Numbered from the stretch's first letter, positions 1 through 11,715 are shown. The stretch: DNA of 64,000 nucleotides from Isoperla grammatica (GCA_945910005.1 OX246749.1:30706311-30770310); one strand, 5' to 3'. The notes: a model not told the origin generated them from the letters alone. A program made the numbers and translations.

Positions 1-835
1 TGTATTGTCATTAAGAATACGTTTGTGTGAAAACTTTCAACTCGATTCGACGTTGGGAAGTGGGTGAAACATCGATTCCCATATAAAACATTAATTAATT
101 AATTTTTATGAATTAATTAATTATTTAGTTAATATGACAATTGATTCGTGTACTGTCATTAAGAACACGTCTCTGTGAAAACTTTGAGCTCAATTTGACG
201 TTCGGAAGTGGGTTAAACATCGATTCCCATATAAAACATCAATTAATTAATTTTGATGAATTAATTGATTATTCAGTTAATATGACAATTGATTCGTGTG
301 AAGTCATTAAAAAACATCTGTGTAAAAACTTTCAACTCGATTTGACGTTGGGAAGTGGGCTGTACATCGATTTTCATATAAAACATTAGTTAATTAATTT
401 TGATGAATTAATTGACGATTTAGTAAATATGACAATCGATTCGTGTATTGTTATTAGGAATACGTCTGTGTGAAAACTTTCAATTTGATTTAACGTTGGA
501 AAGTGGGTTAAACATCGATTTCCATATAAAACATGCATTAATTAACTTTGATAAATTAATAGACAATTTAGTAAATATAACAGTTGATTCATGTATTGTC
601 ATTAGAAATACGTCTGTGTACAAAATTTCAGCCTGATCGGACATTTAAAAGTAGGTGAAATATCGATTCAAAGATTCATCGATTTCCATGTAAAACATTA
701 ATTAATTAATTATGATGAACTAATTGACAATTTAGTAAATATGACAGTTGATTCATGTATTGTCATCAGGAATACGTCTGTGTAAAAAATTTCAGCTTGA
801 TCGAACATCTAGAAGTAGGTGGAATATCGATTCAA
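1..835. repeat. AT-rich 148-bp satellite, about 5.5 units
   Basis: Units begin with TGTATTGTCATTAAGAATAC or a variant at about 1, 149, 297, 445 and 593, with a last partial unit near 760. Each holds a GGAAGTGGG core, ACATCGATT, and an AATTAATTAATT-rich half. The fifth unit carries a roughly 20-bp internal duplication around ATCGATT. Short open frames here are by-products of the repeat. The array probably continues left of the window. Confidence 0.9.
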
Positions 836-1497
836 AGATTTCGTCCAGACAAACAAGGCAAGTTAATATAAGCGTTGTAAAATAGCCGTTCGTTTTACGA
901 GATCACCTGCTCGGATTCCCTTCGTTGGACTCGAGCAACATGATCTAGAGCAGAAAGATCATGATTTTCTTGCTCGGACTTTTTAGGAGGAGTGAGTTAG
1001 AGACACTTAGAGCAAGATTACTTTTCGCGCGTTATTCATAAAACCGGCTTCCTCGTGCAGCAACTCTGATGATGTTTAAGTTGTATTTCGTAAGTAAAAT
1101 ATTTGTCGAAACCACATCTTCGTTTGAACTTGATTCTGAGCCAAAAAGAGAATAAAGGAGGGAGGGGGGGGGCGCTGGGAAGCGTTCGTTTGACAACGGG
1201 AAGAGCATGGTGCTCTATCGGCTCGAGCGTGGGCGTGGCCTAATTGAGCCTACTCTAAAGCAAGTGATCTTGGAGCGAAGTCGAGAAGGTCCAACGAACA
1301 GACCTTTTGTACAGCGAGCCGCCCTGGCCTCAGTGTTGCCATGTAAACTAGCCATGTCTCGGCGCTGCACTATGTGGCAACAATGTCGTGCAGCTCTGGA
1401 TGATGTAACCATGGAAACGAACAAATCTCGCTAAGCATGTTGAGCTGCTTACCAGAGATGCTGCGACCGAGTTCCTTCCAGCCCAGCTGCAGATCTT
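836..1497. other. No recognisable gene
   Basis: Mixed-composition DNA with a G-run near 1165. Short overlapping open frames on both strands (1207-1542) show no recognised domain. I see nothing else here. Confidence 0.5.
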
Positions 1498-1560
1498 GCG
1501 AGGACAGCTATACCCATGAGATACAGGTAGACTGCTCCCCAAGTAACTATTGTTATACTA

Positions 1561-1841
1561 CAGTAGAGTTCCGCGGGAGTTTACACCATGGCCACACCAT
1601 TTTCCCCCCGTTTTGGACACCCATAGATACGTTGAAAGATAAGCTACCCCGGAATTTCTTGTTTTCCTAGAACGATCAGACCTCATCGCCTTGAAGAATG
1701 TGATGTGTGTATTCAGTCATCTGAATTCCTCGTCCTTTGCTCGAGTTTGAATGGAGATAATTGCTCGACTGGACTTTGCTCTAGGGGTGTACCAAGAAAA
1801 CTACCTAAAAGGTTGGTGTTAACTCCCGCGGAACTCCACTG
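1561..1841. mobile_element. 281-bp MITE with TA target duplication, Tc1/mariner-pogo type
   Basis: The left end CAGTAGAGTTCCGCGGGAGT is the inverted repeat of the right end, which runs AACTCCCGCGGAACTCC then ACTG. TA lies directly outside both ends (1559-1560 and 1842-1843). The terminal repeat is about 28 bp. It has no transposase frame. CAGT ends with TA duplications are typical of Tc1/mariner/pogo elements. A direct repeat containing GGACAGCTATACCCATGAGA lies on either side, at 1500-1530 and 1861-1890. Confidence 0.75.
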
Positions 1842-1894
1842 TAGTGGTGAGTGTCTTGCTAGGACAGCTATACCCATGAGATACAGGTAGATTA

Positions 1895-3399
1895 CAGTGG
1901 AGACAACTCGGACAACGAACCAGAATTTCTGGCGAAAACCGGTTCTGAGCGATGACCATATTTTGTACAACCCTTGGGAATGCATCGCATTCATGTCAAT
2001 ATTCAAAGCTAGAAGATCGTTAAATCAGATTGCGGACTGTTGTATTCTGTTAAATACCCCGTGCTAGTTTTATTATTTTTCTTCTGGTTTTACGTCATTT
2101 TCAATTATCACAATCATTTTCTAAATACATATGCATATTGTCATCTTTTAATCGTCTTTGTAGTAGGAATTTGAAGAAACATATTATGTAATTCATGTAT
2201 GCAGTATGCAAATCGTTTGATTCGCATTCATCCAATAATAACGATACAAGAAAAAATAAAAACGTTTTTGGGTTTTTGGTAATTATGGCCAGGAGCTGAT
2301 TCCTTTTGAACTCACTTTTTTTCTGTATTCCTTTGCGATATTGATCATTTGCGTAATATATAATTGTTATTTCATTATTTATCTGTAAGCTACAGTGATT
2401 TTCAATACAAATAGTATCTTCTTTCATATTAAATTATCATTTTGAAGATGCATCGATTTGCCAACACCATCACGTTAAATATGGCAATATGGCGTACGTA
2501 CGAGTGCGCAGCTGTTCGGAGCACACAAGAAATGTGCTACCAACGTAAGTACATTAAAAAAACCCTACATCTGAATAAAGTGACTTTGCCCAGCTACCTG
2601 ACATCTCACGAAATTCGGTTAGGTTAGGGGATCAGGTTGAGGATTGCCCACGAAAGTTAGTACGGTTATTGGCTCTGGTTATAGCTCCAGTCGGCCTAAG
2701 TCTCGACTTAGGCCAGGATTGGTGACACTATGCCAACATATGAAACCTAGAATTGCGCACAATTTTTGATTCATGAGGCCGACTGGAGCTATAACCAGAT
2801 GCCAATAACCGTACTTACTTTCGTGGGCAATCCTCAACCTGATCCCCTAACCTAACCGAATTTCGTGGGATGTCAGGTAGCTGGGCAAAAACACTTTGAT
2901 TCAGTGTCACCCATCCTGGCCTTATCCGACTCCCCAAAAATTGTGCGCAATTCTAGGTTTCATACGTTGTAGATTGGCAGCACTGCAACGAACACGAAGT
3001 GGATAACATGGAAGAAGGTGTAAACTTTTACCATAAAAACTTACCCAATCATTTAATAACTTTCGAAAGTAAATACTATATCAGAATGTACATCAAAATA
3101 AAGGAAATTAAACATTGAACAATAAAAATAACACTTCAAACAAAACTTCGGCGTTTTTCAATGAAAAAAGTGAGTTCAAAAGGAATCAGCTCCTGGCCAT
3201 AATTACCATTAATTTATATTTGGAATTTAGCTTTTACAGTTGTTTGTGTAGCCAATTATGAAATCCTAGGAAATCAGTGAATGGAATGTAGCGCGAACGA
3301 GTCGGCCCAACTACCCCCCTAACGAGGGGTTTACAAACCAGGTAAATATAAGCTCGACGCGGTGGATCGACTGGTTCGTTGTCCGAAGTGTCTCCACTT
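1895..3399. mobile_element. 1.5-kb non-autonomous TIR element with nested inverted repeats
   Basis: The left end starts CAGTGGAGACAACTCGGACA and continues with ACGAACCAG. The right end is CTGGTTCGTTGTCCGA, GTGTCTCCACTT: an imperfect inverted repeat of about 30 bp. TA occurs outside both ends (1893-1894 and 3400-3401). No transposase is visible. Further inverted repeats inside suggest later insertions. The CAGT start with TA again suggests a pogo/mariner derivative. Confidence 0.55.
2278..3207. repeat. Two-tier inverted repeats inside the 1.5-kb TIR element
   Basis: The outer arms 2278-2321 and 3164-3207 are essentially perfect inverted repeats of about 43 bp (GGTAATTATGGCCAGGAGCT and onward). 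The inner arms 2571-2696 and 2777-2904 are about 126 bp each and match closely, containing TTAGGTTAGGGGATCAGG and its complement. A part of the inner loop (about 2737-2768) is repeated inverted again at about 2936-2968. No coding potential is apparent. Confidence 0.8.
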
Positions 3400-3944
3400 T
3401 AGTCCCGCACTAACTATTGTTATACTAGCCCCAACGTGAACTCTGTATAGTTTCGTTAGTCGAACGGTTCCCCAACGAAAGATAACATTCTCTATGAATT
3501 TTCTAGGACCCGTTATTATGTTCTTTGTTTATTGAATGTTGTTGATGTTTCATGTCTTGTTCTTTTAATCGCCTCATCGCGTATTCTCTCTGGTGACAGA
3601 AATGTTTCAAATTTACTAAAATACATTAAATGAATTCTCTCAGCCCATTAGTGGTTGAATGGATATAAGCCTTCTTATTGGCCGTCTCTAAAAACACGGA
3701 TTTCCGTTAGACGGGTACTATTCAACTCCACGTGGAGTGTTTTCCCTTTTTGGCGAACAATATGGCAGGTAAGATTTACACAAAACAATACATATCTGGC
3801 GGATGATTCGTAGATCTTACGGAGGGAACCGTCTGAGCAACCAAACTATAGATTAACGGGGCTCTTAATCTTGCGGTACAAGCTAGCGACTACCCTTCTA
3901 ATACTATTCTCCCACCACCATCCGTCGGCCGATGGCCACTTTTT
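3400..3944. other. No recognisable gene
   Basis: Begins with the motif TAACTATTGTTATACTAG (about 3411), also seen in part near 1545 and, more loosely, before the 92-bp repeat units near 11120 and 23345. No open frame of note. Confidence 0.4.
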
Positions 3945-3948
3945 TTAA

Positions 3949-4318
3949 CAGCAAAGGGTACCTCTACGTCAAAAACCGCAGAAAATTTCCATTTTAAAAT
4001 TACATTTCAAGAATGCTACTCAACATAGAAAATCTGATTCAACAGCGCACTGTTTTAGTAAGCCCTACAGACTGAATGCAATATTATAACCATTAGCGTA
4101 GTTGTTTCATTATTAAATCGATAATTGGTAATAAAATAAATAAGAAATAAATACATACTGATTATAATGTAAGATACAATTTAGAGCATTCAGTATGTAG
4201 GGCTTACGAAACCACAGTGCGCTGTTGATTCAGATTTTCGATTTCAAAGTCCATCCTTGAGATATAATTTTAAAATGCAAATTTTGTGGGGTTTTTGACG
4301 TAGAAGTACACTTCGCTC
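3949..4318. mobile_element. Foldback MITE flanked by TTAA
   Basis: Long imperfect inverted repeats 3949-4080 and 4187-4318 surround an AT-rich loop. Matching blocks include CTCTACGTCAAAAACC with its complement, and CAGCGCACTG with CAGTGCGCTG. TTAA lies immediately outside both ends (3945-3948 and 4319-4322), which suggests a piggyBac-like derivative, although the termini are not the usual CCC. No coding capacity. Confidence 0.55.
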
Positions 4319-4446
4319 TTAAGCTGTGCATCCTTTCCGGTGACAAGCTTGACGCTTAAAACCTGGCACAGTGGGTGGAGATAAACCTCCCTTTGAGGAG
4401 TCCTCTTTACCAGTGTGGATGCTGGTTTCAGACGAACCTTAGTAGA

Positions 4447-4533
4447 TTAAGATTAATTATTAATTAATAAATTTATAATATTTATTTAAATATATATATA
4501 TTTATTTATATAATAATAAATAATTATTAATTA
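4447..4533. repeat. AT-only near-palindrome
   Basis: TTAATTATTAATTAATAAA at the left and its complement at the right form a near-palindromic AT tract with a (TA)n centre. Confidence 0.6.
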
Positions 4534-4603
4534 AGACTGTGCGAGTCGCGCGGACACCTGCAGCGATGCGCTAGACCACAAACTTCGAGTTAACCACCTT
4601 ACT

Positions 4604-4902
4604 GTGCTCTAAACACAGTCATGGAATGTGACCCAAAATATAATCATTCCCCAGAGAATGTTATGCCCTTTCTTATAAAATATTTATTTTTTCGATACAA
4701 TAATTAATTTTTAACGTGCCGTGTTTTAAAGTTTACGATCTGTTCGGCCGAAATTACGCTTAACAAACCGTAAACTTTAAATCACAGCACTTTAGACATG
4801 GATTTTTGTATCGAAAAAATACGATATCCATAAGAATGAGAATTAAATTCTCTGGGAAATGATTATATTTTGGGTCACATTGCGTGAATGTGTTTGGAGC
4901 AC
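4604..4902. mobile_element. Foldback MITE of about 300 bp
   Basis: The ends GTGCTCTAAACACA and TGTGTTTGGAGCAC are inverted repeats. The arms continue inward (GTGACCCAAAATATAATCAT against its complement, then TTTTTTCGATACAA, then GTTTACG) with almost no loop, around GTTCGGCCGAA near 4740-4755. There is no open frame. It sits directly against the next TIR element at 4903. Confidence 0.65.
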
Positions 4903-5586
4903 AGCGCTTTCACACTATCAGGTTGGGCCGGTCAGATTCCGGATCGGATGGAAACCTGATGAACAGTAATGCATTGACGTAAATAGGACTCTTCACACTA
5001 TCCGGTTCCGATCAGGCACCTGATTGCAGCCGGACAAGTCGACTGGGCCATCCGGTAGCCTGACGCTGGATGGGGTGCCGGTAAAATGTAGGCGGCAATG
5101 CGCGTGTTCACACTGGTCAGGTTTTACCCCTTCAGGGTTTGAGTTTTCTTGTCAACCTTGAAAGGGAACGTTGTGTTTTTATGGTTATTTGTAAATGTCT
5201 TGCGATAATTTTGACGCTGACATATTAATTTCGAGTGTGAAAGATCGTCCGTGTCTATGGGACAAGGCAGATGGAGATTATAAGCACAAAATTAAAACTA
5301 ATGTGAGTTTCTCATAAAAACTTATAAAGACATCACACTTATCACGTTCTCGCAGCAACCGTTGTAAAGTGCCCTGTTACATCGGTTCCTACTCCTTCTG
5401 TGAAAATCACATACCAATAAGAGCGCTCCGGTCCATGGTTGAGAACAGACCGATTGGACGGGATCACCTCCAGATCTATGAAACCGGATTTGATGAAAAC
5501 CTGATACAAACCTGAAGAGTATATTGTCTTCAGGTTTTCATCCGATCCGGAACCTGACCGGCCCAAGCGGATAGTGTGAAAGCGCT
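4903..5586. mobile_element. 684-bp TIR element
   Basis: The left end AGCGCTTTCACACTATCAGG, followed by GGCCGGTCAG and CCGGATCGGATG, is the inverted repeat of the right end CATCCGATCCGG, CTGACCGGCC, GATAGTGTGAAAGCGCT. A CACACTATCCGGTT motif recurs internally near 4993. No transposase is present. The superfamily is uncertain, since no clear target duplication was found. Outer inverted arms at about 4549-4593 and 5595-5642 (ACCACAAACTTCGAGTT and complement) bracket this element together with the MITE to its left. Confidence 0.6.
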
Positions 5587-5839
5587 CTAAAAGATAGTAA
5601 ACTCGAAGTTTGTGGTCTAGCTCTAGCGCACCGCTGCAGTACGCCCTGATTCTGAATGGGTGACGATACGTTTATCACCGTTTTCAGTTGTTAGAAGAAG
5701 GCGATGAGCCAATCACCGCCTTGCATTTGCCTTCAGTAACGACCAAACCCGGTGACCAACTTATCGTCGCCCATACAGAATCATCGCCCGGGTGCCCGCG
5801 TGGGACTAGCACAGTCTTAACTTTATGTGTGTTTTACAG

Positions 5840-8372
5840 AATCTTAAAGATGAAATCTCCCAACTCGGGTCTATACTGCTGAAGATGGCGAACAACTTCG
5901 GCAGTTACAATACGATACAGAACCTGTATCGGACGTGTAACGACTGCTTTGATGACGTCTACAAAAACTACGAGATAGAACTGAAAGAGGAGAGGGATAA
6001 GAACAAGGATTTGGTAACGAGGCTAAGCGAGAAGGAGAAACAGGTTGAACACTTGTTGAAGGTCAGTCTAAGAGAATTACATAGGTGGTTGGGGATGGGA
6101 GGCCTGGGAGAGATTAGGGGCGGATTGTCCTATTTATGGGGAGATTTCTCACTTTTCACTTTTTGTTATTACTTTCTGCTTTTTAATGTTCGAACTTCTC
6201 CGTGTAACCGAAACTGACCTCGTTCCTATAAAAGATGCTCCCCAAGTCTGCAACCTTGTAACATACATTCATTCATTCATTCATTTATTTATGCATTCAT
6301 TGATTCATTTATTAATTGTGTAATTCATTTATTCATTCATTCATTCATTTATTAATTGAGTCATTCAATCATTCATTTATTTATCTATTTATCTACAGGT
6401 GAACAGAGAGGCGAGCAGTATCATGCGAAGCCAATACCTCCAGCTCAACTTCCAACGACGCCAACTCAAGAATCACGAACAAGCAAACACCGACGCGAAG
6501 ATGATGTTGATTCGAGCAGAAAGAAAAACCGGAAACACAATACGCGAGAACGAGAAACTCCAAGTTCGGCTCGATGCCCTGACGAAGAAACTTAGAGACG
6601 TCGAAAGAAATGAGTCCGAGTTTGGCGGGAACGAATCTGACGGTGATTATGTCAATTTCGAGAAGATTCTACTGATGGAAGATTATCTGAAGCATTCGAT
6701 TCTTGGCTCTGGAGACTTTGCCAGAAAAGGCAAAGATGCATCATCCCTTTCTGGTCAAAATTTTGTCAAGGAACCCAAAGGTATTCATACTGATCTGTAC
6801 GATGATGATGAATCATACCTTTCTAAAGACAATTTCGTTAAGGAACGCGATAATACTTGTACTGAGGTGTGCGATGGAGGATCATACCTTTCTGGACAGA
6901 ATTCCGTTAGGGATACATTATTTCTTACCGAAGTCAATTGTGCCAAGGAACGGAAAGGTACTAGTCATACTGAGAAGTATGATGGAGAATCACACCGTTA
7001 TGTCAAGCGACGCAAAGGTATTCACACTATTGTGAATGGTGAAGCACCGCCATACCTTTGTGAAAAGAACTTTGATAGGAAGATGAAAAATCCCTTACAC
7101 ATTTCTGTTGAGGATATCGAGGAAAGCAAAATTACATATCCTGAGCTATATAGTGCTGCAGCATCATGTCTTTCCGATCAGAATTGTCTTAGGATAATTA
7201 AAGATATGTCATTGCTTTCTGGTGATCATGTCAAGGAACTCAAAGGTAAAGATATGTCGTTGATTTCTGGTGATCATGTCAAGGAACTCAAAGACACAGA
7301 CACCGAGCTGGATAAAGAGGCAAAATACCTTTCCGAACAGAAATCTGCAAGGATGAAGCAACAACCGACACAGAATGAGACGACAAAAAGTGACGCATTC
7401 GAAGATAATCGAATCACCGAAATGAAAGAAGCACAGAATGCCACTCTCGGGCTGATGAATACATCAGACGACTCGTCCAGTAGTGACGATGTTCATCCGC
7501 CACACGAAGAAGATCTGCGTCTCCTGAGCGAGGCAGAGATCCTTGATATCCTGAACGAAAACAGCGAGGCTTACGGTGATTCCGGTAAGGATATGGTGAT
7601 CGACATCCTCAAGGATCTCGTCACTAGACAATGCCAGGAGAGGAAAACGCTGCTAGATCAGAAAGAAAGCTGGGAATGCTCACGCGTTTGCAGTGCGTGT
7701 AGTGAGAACCTGAATGATCAAGATAAGAAATCTAGAGAATCTGTAATTCACAAGAAGGAATGCGATGATGAGAGAAATTTGATCAAACATGATTCGAAGA
7801 AGGAGGAAAAAGAACGTTTCGATGATGAACCAATTCCGAAATGTTCAGCAGCAAAGGACGAAGGGGAAAAGAAGCCAGAAAGAAAAAGAAAGAAGCGAAA
7901 GATGAAGGATGGTGCATCGATGCCGGCTACTAAATCTCGTTATCTGGAGTGTTTTCAGAAACAAGGTGAAAACAAATTGAAGAATACTGTACGTCTGGTG
8001 GGGTGCACCGCTCTGAGGTCACCATACGATTGTGGGCAGCAGCAGAAAGGTCAAGTCAAAGCAAAGAGTACAACAAGTGGTTTAGGTAAATCTAGTCATT
8101 GTAACAAGTCGATGGTTTCGTCGTTAAAGAGTAAGAAAAAAGTACCGGGAACTTCTTTGAAAACTTCATCAAAGAAGTGCAAAAGTGATGTCGGCTCATC
8201 GATTCGGAAATTGGTGAAACATAGCAATCATAAAAAGAATAATAAGTTACTGGTGAGGAAAACGAAACTGGGAAATTCAAACAAAAAAATATCAGAAAGT
8301 AATGGTAAGTCATCTCAGCAAAGAAAAACAGTATCGGGAAACATAAACAAGAAGAACAAATCGAAGAAATAG
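5840..8372 (+). CDS. Coiled-coil, lysine/serine-rich protein, 3' two exons
   Basis: I do not recognise the family. Exon A (5840-6061) follows an acceptor ending GTTTTACAG and ends AAG before GTCAGT. Exon B (6399-8372, stop included) follows ATCTACAG. The intron is phase 0 and 337 bp long. Together they encode about 731 residues. The first exon-A ATG (5885, MANNFGSYN) is a possible start, but the frame is open back to the acceptor, so an upstream coding exon is likely. The first ~110 residues are a charged coiled coil running across the splice (EERDKNKDLVTRLSEKE). The middle holds degenerate ~35-residue repeats (YLS..NFVKE.KG.HT) and two near-identical LSGDHVKELK/ISGDHVKELK units. The C-terminal third is very basic (KKPERKRKKRKMKD, nuclear-signal-like) and ends in low-complexity K/S/N sequence. 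A scaffold or nuclear role is inference only. Confidence 0.75.
6264..6388. repeat. (ATTC)n/(ATTT)n tetranucleotide tract
   Basis: Imperfect ATTC/ATTT repeats fill most of the small intron between the two coding exons, up to the branch and acceptor region. Confidence 0.85.
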
Positions 8373-8549
8373 TGACATGTCGTGGCACATCGCGGAAAAT
8401 GAAGCTTCTACTAAATTATTAAACGCATATTCTTTTTACTCACTTATTCGGATAACACTCTGGTATGATATTAAATAACTTGTAATCATTCATAAAAAAA
8501 AAATGTAAAATACACCCAAAAATGTGTGCATAACTATTGAGGATTATTA

Positions 8550-8555
8550 AATAAA
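8550..8555 (+). promoter_or_regulatory. Poly(A) signal AATAAA of the coiled-coil gene
   Basis: AATAAA lies 178 bp after the stop codon, followed by a T-rich stretch, as expected for the 3' end of this gene. Confidence 0.6.
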
Positions 8556-8659
8556 TGTTTTATCTATTTTTTTAATATACAAGCGTTTATATTGATTTAT
8601 TGTTTACAGACGTGTTCTAGCACCATTTCAAACCTAAATGTGAAATCAAAACTGTATAC

Positions 8660-9085
8660 TAAGTGGCCACTTGGTCCAGTGGTTAGCAACCCTGCTTCCA
8701 ATGCAGAAGGTCCCGGGTTCAAATCCCGGTTCAGGCAGAAATTTTTTAACTTCTATTAAGGATTCAGTTCCATCACTTCTTGTCTTAGGAATAAGTAAAC
8801 GGTGACTTTGGAGCCGTCCTAGCAACGAAGCACTCAATAAATTCAAAGTTGTTCTAAATCGGCCTTGTTGATTCTGACATTTGTCCGCAGGTGTTCGCAC
8901 TGTCCAATCACTGATTCATATGTTTCGTATTTGAAATAACGATTTTTGATTGGTTATCGCTCACTCGTCGACGGTGTTCGGAGCCTACGAGGTTGGTTTA
9001 GTCGCTTTAAATTAAATTCCCCCACTGAAAATCAGTTTCGTTACTGAGTGGGTAGACTCTAAATGTGAATTTATTTACTTTTATT
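8660..9085 (+). mobile_element. tRNA-derived SINE, full-length copy 1
   Basis: The head has an A box (TGGTCCAGTGGTTAGCA), an anticodon arm (CTGC-TTCCAAT-GCAG) and a B box (GGTTCAAATCC). It most resembles tRNA-Gly(UCC), although the loop could also be read as CCA. The body includes GGTGACTTTGGAGCCGTCCT and CACTCAATAAATTCAAAG. The 3' part contains TTGATTGGTTATCGCTCACT and ACTGAGTGGGTAGACTCTAA, and it ends in TTTATT repeats. Related copies are at 12453, 20625 and 55488. Confidence 0.85.
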
Positions 9086-9925
9086 TATTTATTGTGAGTC
9101 TATGTACAGTTTCTCCAACCATTTCTATGAATGCCATGTGTGCGTGAGCGTGTGCGTGTGCGGCAGGATTTTGCTTACTGGTAATACATAAATTAACATG
9201 ACGTCATTTTATTTTGAAGAATATATCAGCATTTATTTTGCCTATAAATATATAACAATTAGACCTACAACCAGAATATATGAAGTACATAGGTGTTTCA
9301 GAAAACGTAAAAGAAAAGTTTTAAAAAGTCTGTAGAAGTTCGAGGCTTGTTAGAAGGTCCACAGTGTTGCCAAGTCAACCATCTACTTCTTGTCAAGGTT
9401 GTTTACAGTGTTGCCGTTGTTCTATGAGTCGGTTAGTTTAGATTGATTTGGTCGATAATAGCTTGAACTGAAATGTGAAAAATACATTATTACAATTATT
9501 GTCTTCGTTAGGTAGGGGATGGGAAATGTAGGTTATCGCACAAAAGAAACACGTCACACTCACTCGCATTATTACTTATAACCAGACATAATATTGTAGT
9601 TAAAAGGAAAATTTCGTAAATTTCAATTTGGGGCTAAAGTTTATACTTTTTACTGAAAATACTTGTTTCTTAACCCTCAAAGTGCGTTTATATTGTAACA
9701 CGCAAAAGCTCACAGCAAGATCCCTGTATCCAGATACTAAAAAATGTCAAAATTATTGAAATGAAACAATCTACCATACTAACATGTGAATAAAATTTTA
9801 AGTGAAATCAGTCAAAAAAAAAATATACATACATTCAGAAACGACATTATTCAGACATAGACAAAAATATAAACAATGGAAAATAACAGGCTTACAGACA
9901 GAAGCTAGGAATCGATCCAGTGACC
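9086..9925. other. No recognisable gene
   Basis: AT-rich sequence without a convincing open frame or repeat. A short CACGTCACACTCACTC stretch and A-runs are the only notable composition features. Confidence 0.5.
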
Positions 9926-9941
9926 CCCCCCCCCCCCCCCC
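9926..9941. repeat. Poly(C) tract
   Basis: An uninterrupted run of about 16 C between GTGA and GAATTAG. Confidence 0.9.
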
Positions 9942-10125
9942 GAATTAGAGCTTTCTTTACTACCACTGCTTTGTCAGTATTTTGTTCACATAACTTGTAT
10001 TGTTCTCGATGTAACATCAACCCAAGACAAGATAGGGAGGGTCACACAAGGCTACTTACTTGTTCTCAGCAGGGTAGTAACCAAGGTTGTGAGGTCAGTG
10101 CCTACTTGCCGCGCCACCCTCCTAC

Positions 10126-11065
10126 GGCTACTGTGCTCCTGTTACAAACAACACAAATACCTTGGATTAGAAGATATCCATTCACATCGCAAAGCACTCT
10201 TAAACAATCCTTTCATCCAGCGCCACCTCTCCTGCTGCTGCTGTGCGCCTGATACAAACAACAACACGAATTATTAGAAGACATCCTGTCACATCGCAAA
10301 GCACTCGTGTCCGACAGACACTTTTATCATCCCATGCTACCCTCCTACGGCCTCTGCGCCCCTGATACCAAAAATCACACAAACACCTTGGATAAGAAGA
10401 CATCCATTAACGTCACATCGCAAAGCACTCTCTACTCCCATCATCCCGCGCTACCGTCACCACCAGACAGTCTATCATCCCATGACACCCTCCTGCTACT
10501 GCTGCGTGCCTGATACAAACAACACAAACACTCCTGTCACATCGCAAAGCACTCATGTCCAGAGAGACACTCCTATCATCCCGCCTCCTACTGCCGCTGC
10601 GCTCCTGGTAGAAACAACACAAACACATTGGATTAGAAGACATCACGTCACGTCGCAAAGCACTCATGTCCAGAGAGACACTCCTATCATCCCGCCTCCT
10701 ACTGCCGCTGCGCTCCTGGTAGAAACAACACAAACACATTGGATTAGAAGACAGTACGTCACGTCGCAAAGCACTCATGTCCACAGAGACACTCCTATCA
10801 TCCCGCCTCCTACTGCCGCTGCGCTCCTGGTAGAAACAACACAAACACATTGGATTAGAAGACATCACGTCACGTCGCAAAGCACTCGTGTCCACACAGA
10901 CACTCCTATCGTCCCATGACACCTCCCTTATGTTGCTGTGCGCCTGATACAAACATTAACACAAACACCTTGGATTAGAAGATATCCTTTCACATCGCAA
11001 AGCACCGCATCGCATGTCCGACAGACAGCCCTATCATCTCGCGCTGCCCTCCTATTGCTGCTGAG
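10126..11065. repeat. 111-bp tandem array, about 8 units
   Basis: Units carry CATCGCAAAGCACTC, CCTATCATCCCGC and TTGGATTAGAAGAC. The three central units (10554, 10665 and 10776 for the CATGTCC mark) are exactly 111 bp apart and nearly identical. The outer units are degenerate. Because 111 is divisible by three, both strands show open frames (10482-10919 plus, 10413-10952 minus). These look like consequences of the period rather than genes. Confidence 0.9.
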
Positions 11066-11114
11066 CTCCTGCTCCAAACAAAAACACGATGTCTTGCGTG
11101 CGCAATATAGTTTA

Positions 11115-11715
11115 GTCGGTTACTATACTAGCCTCAACGTTACTAGTCGTATATCGACCCCAGACTCGTAATCTACCGCCCCTTTCACGCACGCTGTTTC
11201 AATGAAAGTCAGTACATTCCAGACGTTCTTCTCCACATTCGTAAACGCTGTTTTCCGGTTAGTTGAGTACATCTTTACTCACGCCCACTATCTCAGGAAT
11301 TTCCAAGTAACAAACCATAAACTACCCCTAATGAGCGTCTCAGGTCAAAGGTGAAGTAGGTAGCAGCATCTGTCTTGAAAGGTGCAACTCTATAGTTCAT
11401 TCCATGATAAACATAGTTGTAAGTCAACTGTCTACCTACTCTGTCAAACGACATGTGTTTGTTTTGTTTTTAATGGCAAAGGTATTGTCGATCACAAACC
11501 TTGTAAAACATTACTACAATGGATGATTTAAATTTACATTTTTTGAAGTATAAACGACTTGAAAGTTGAATTGAGAAAACGAGGTGCAAAGATCGAGTTG
11601 GACCTTTCAGTACTGCTAGCGCTGCGAGCGGCAGAAATTTGCGCCTGAGACGCCCAATAATTTGTTTCAACTACTTAGTTGTAGCAACTAGAGAAGTGGA
11701 AAATTAAGTCTATAC
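11115..11715 (+). mobile_element. Repeat element carrying a single 92-bp-type unit
   Basis: From TTACTATACTAG onward the sequence matches the locus at 23342-25955: a unit-like stretch (TCTACCGCCCCTTTCACGC), then CACATTCGTAAACG against CACATTCGTAAATG, and further on AGAAGTGGAAAATTAAGT against CGAAGTAGAAAATTAAGT. Here the unit is present about once; at the other locus it is amplified about 26-fold. No coding capacity. The class is unknown. Confidence 0.5.

Noticed and set aside
8660..8735. Functional tRNA gene
   Set aside because: Box A, box B and an anticodon arm are present but the acceptor stem does not pair, and the sequence continues into a dispersed SINE body with other copies in the window.
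10413..10952. 37-residue repeat proteins on either strand
   Set aside because: By-product of the 111-bp period; outer units are degenerate and frames end inside the array.
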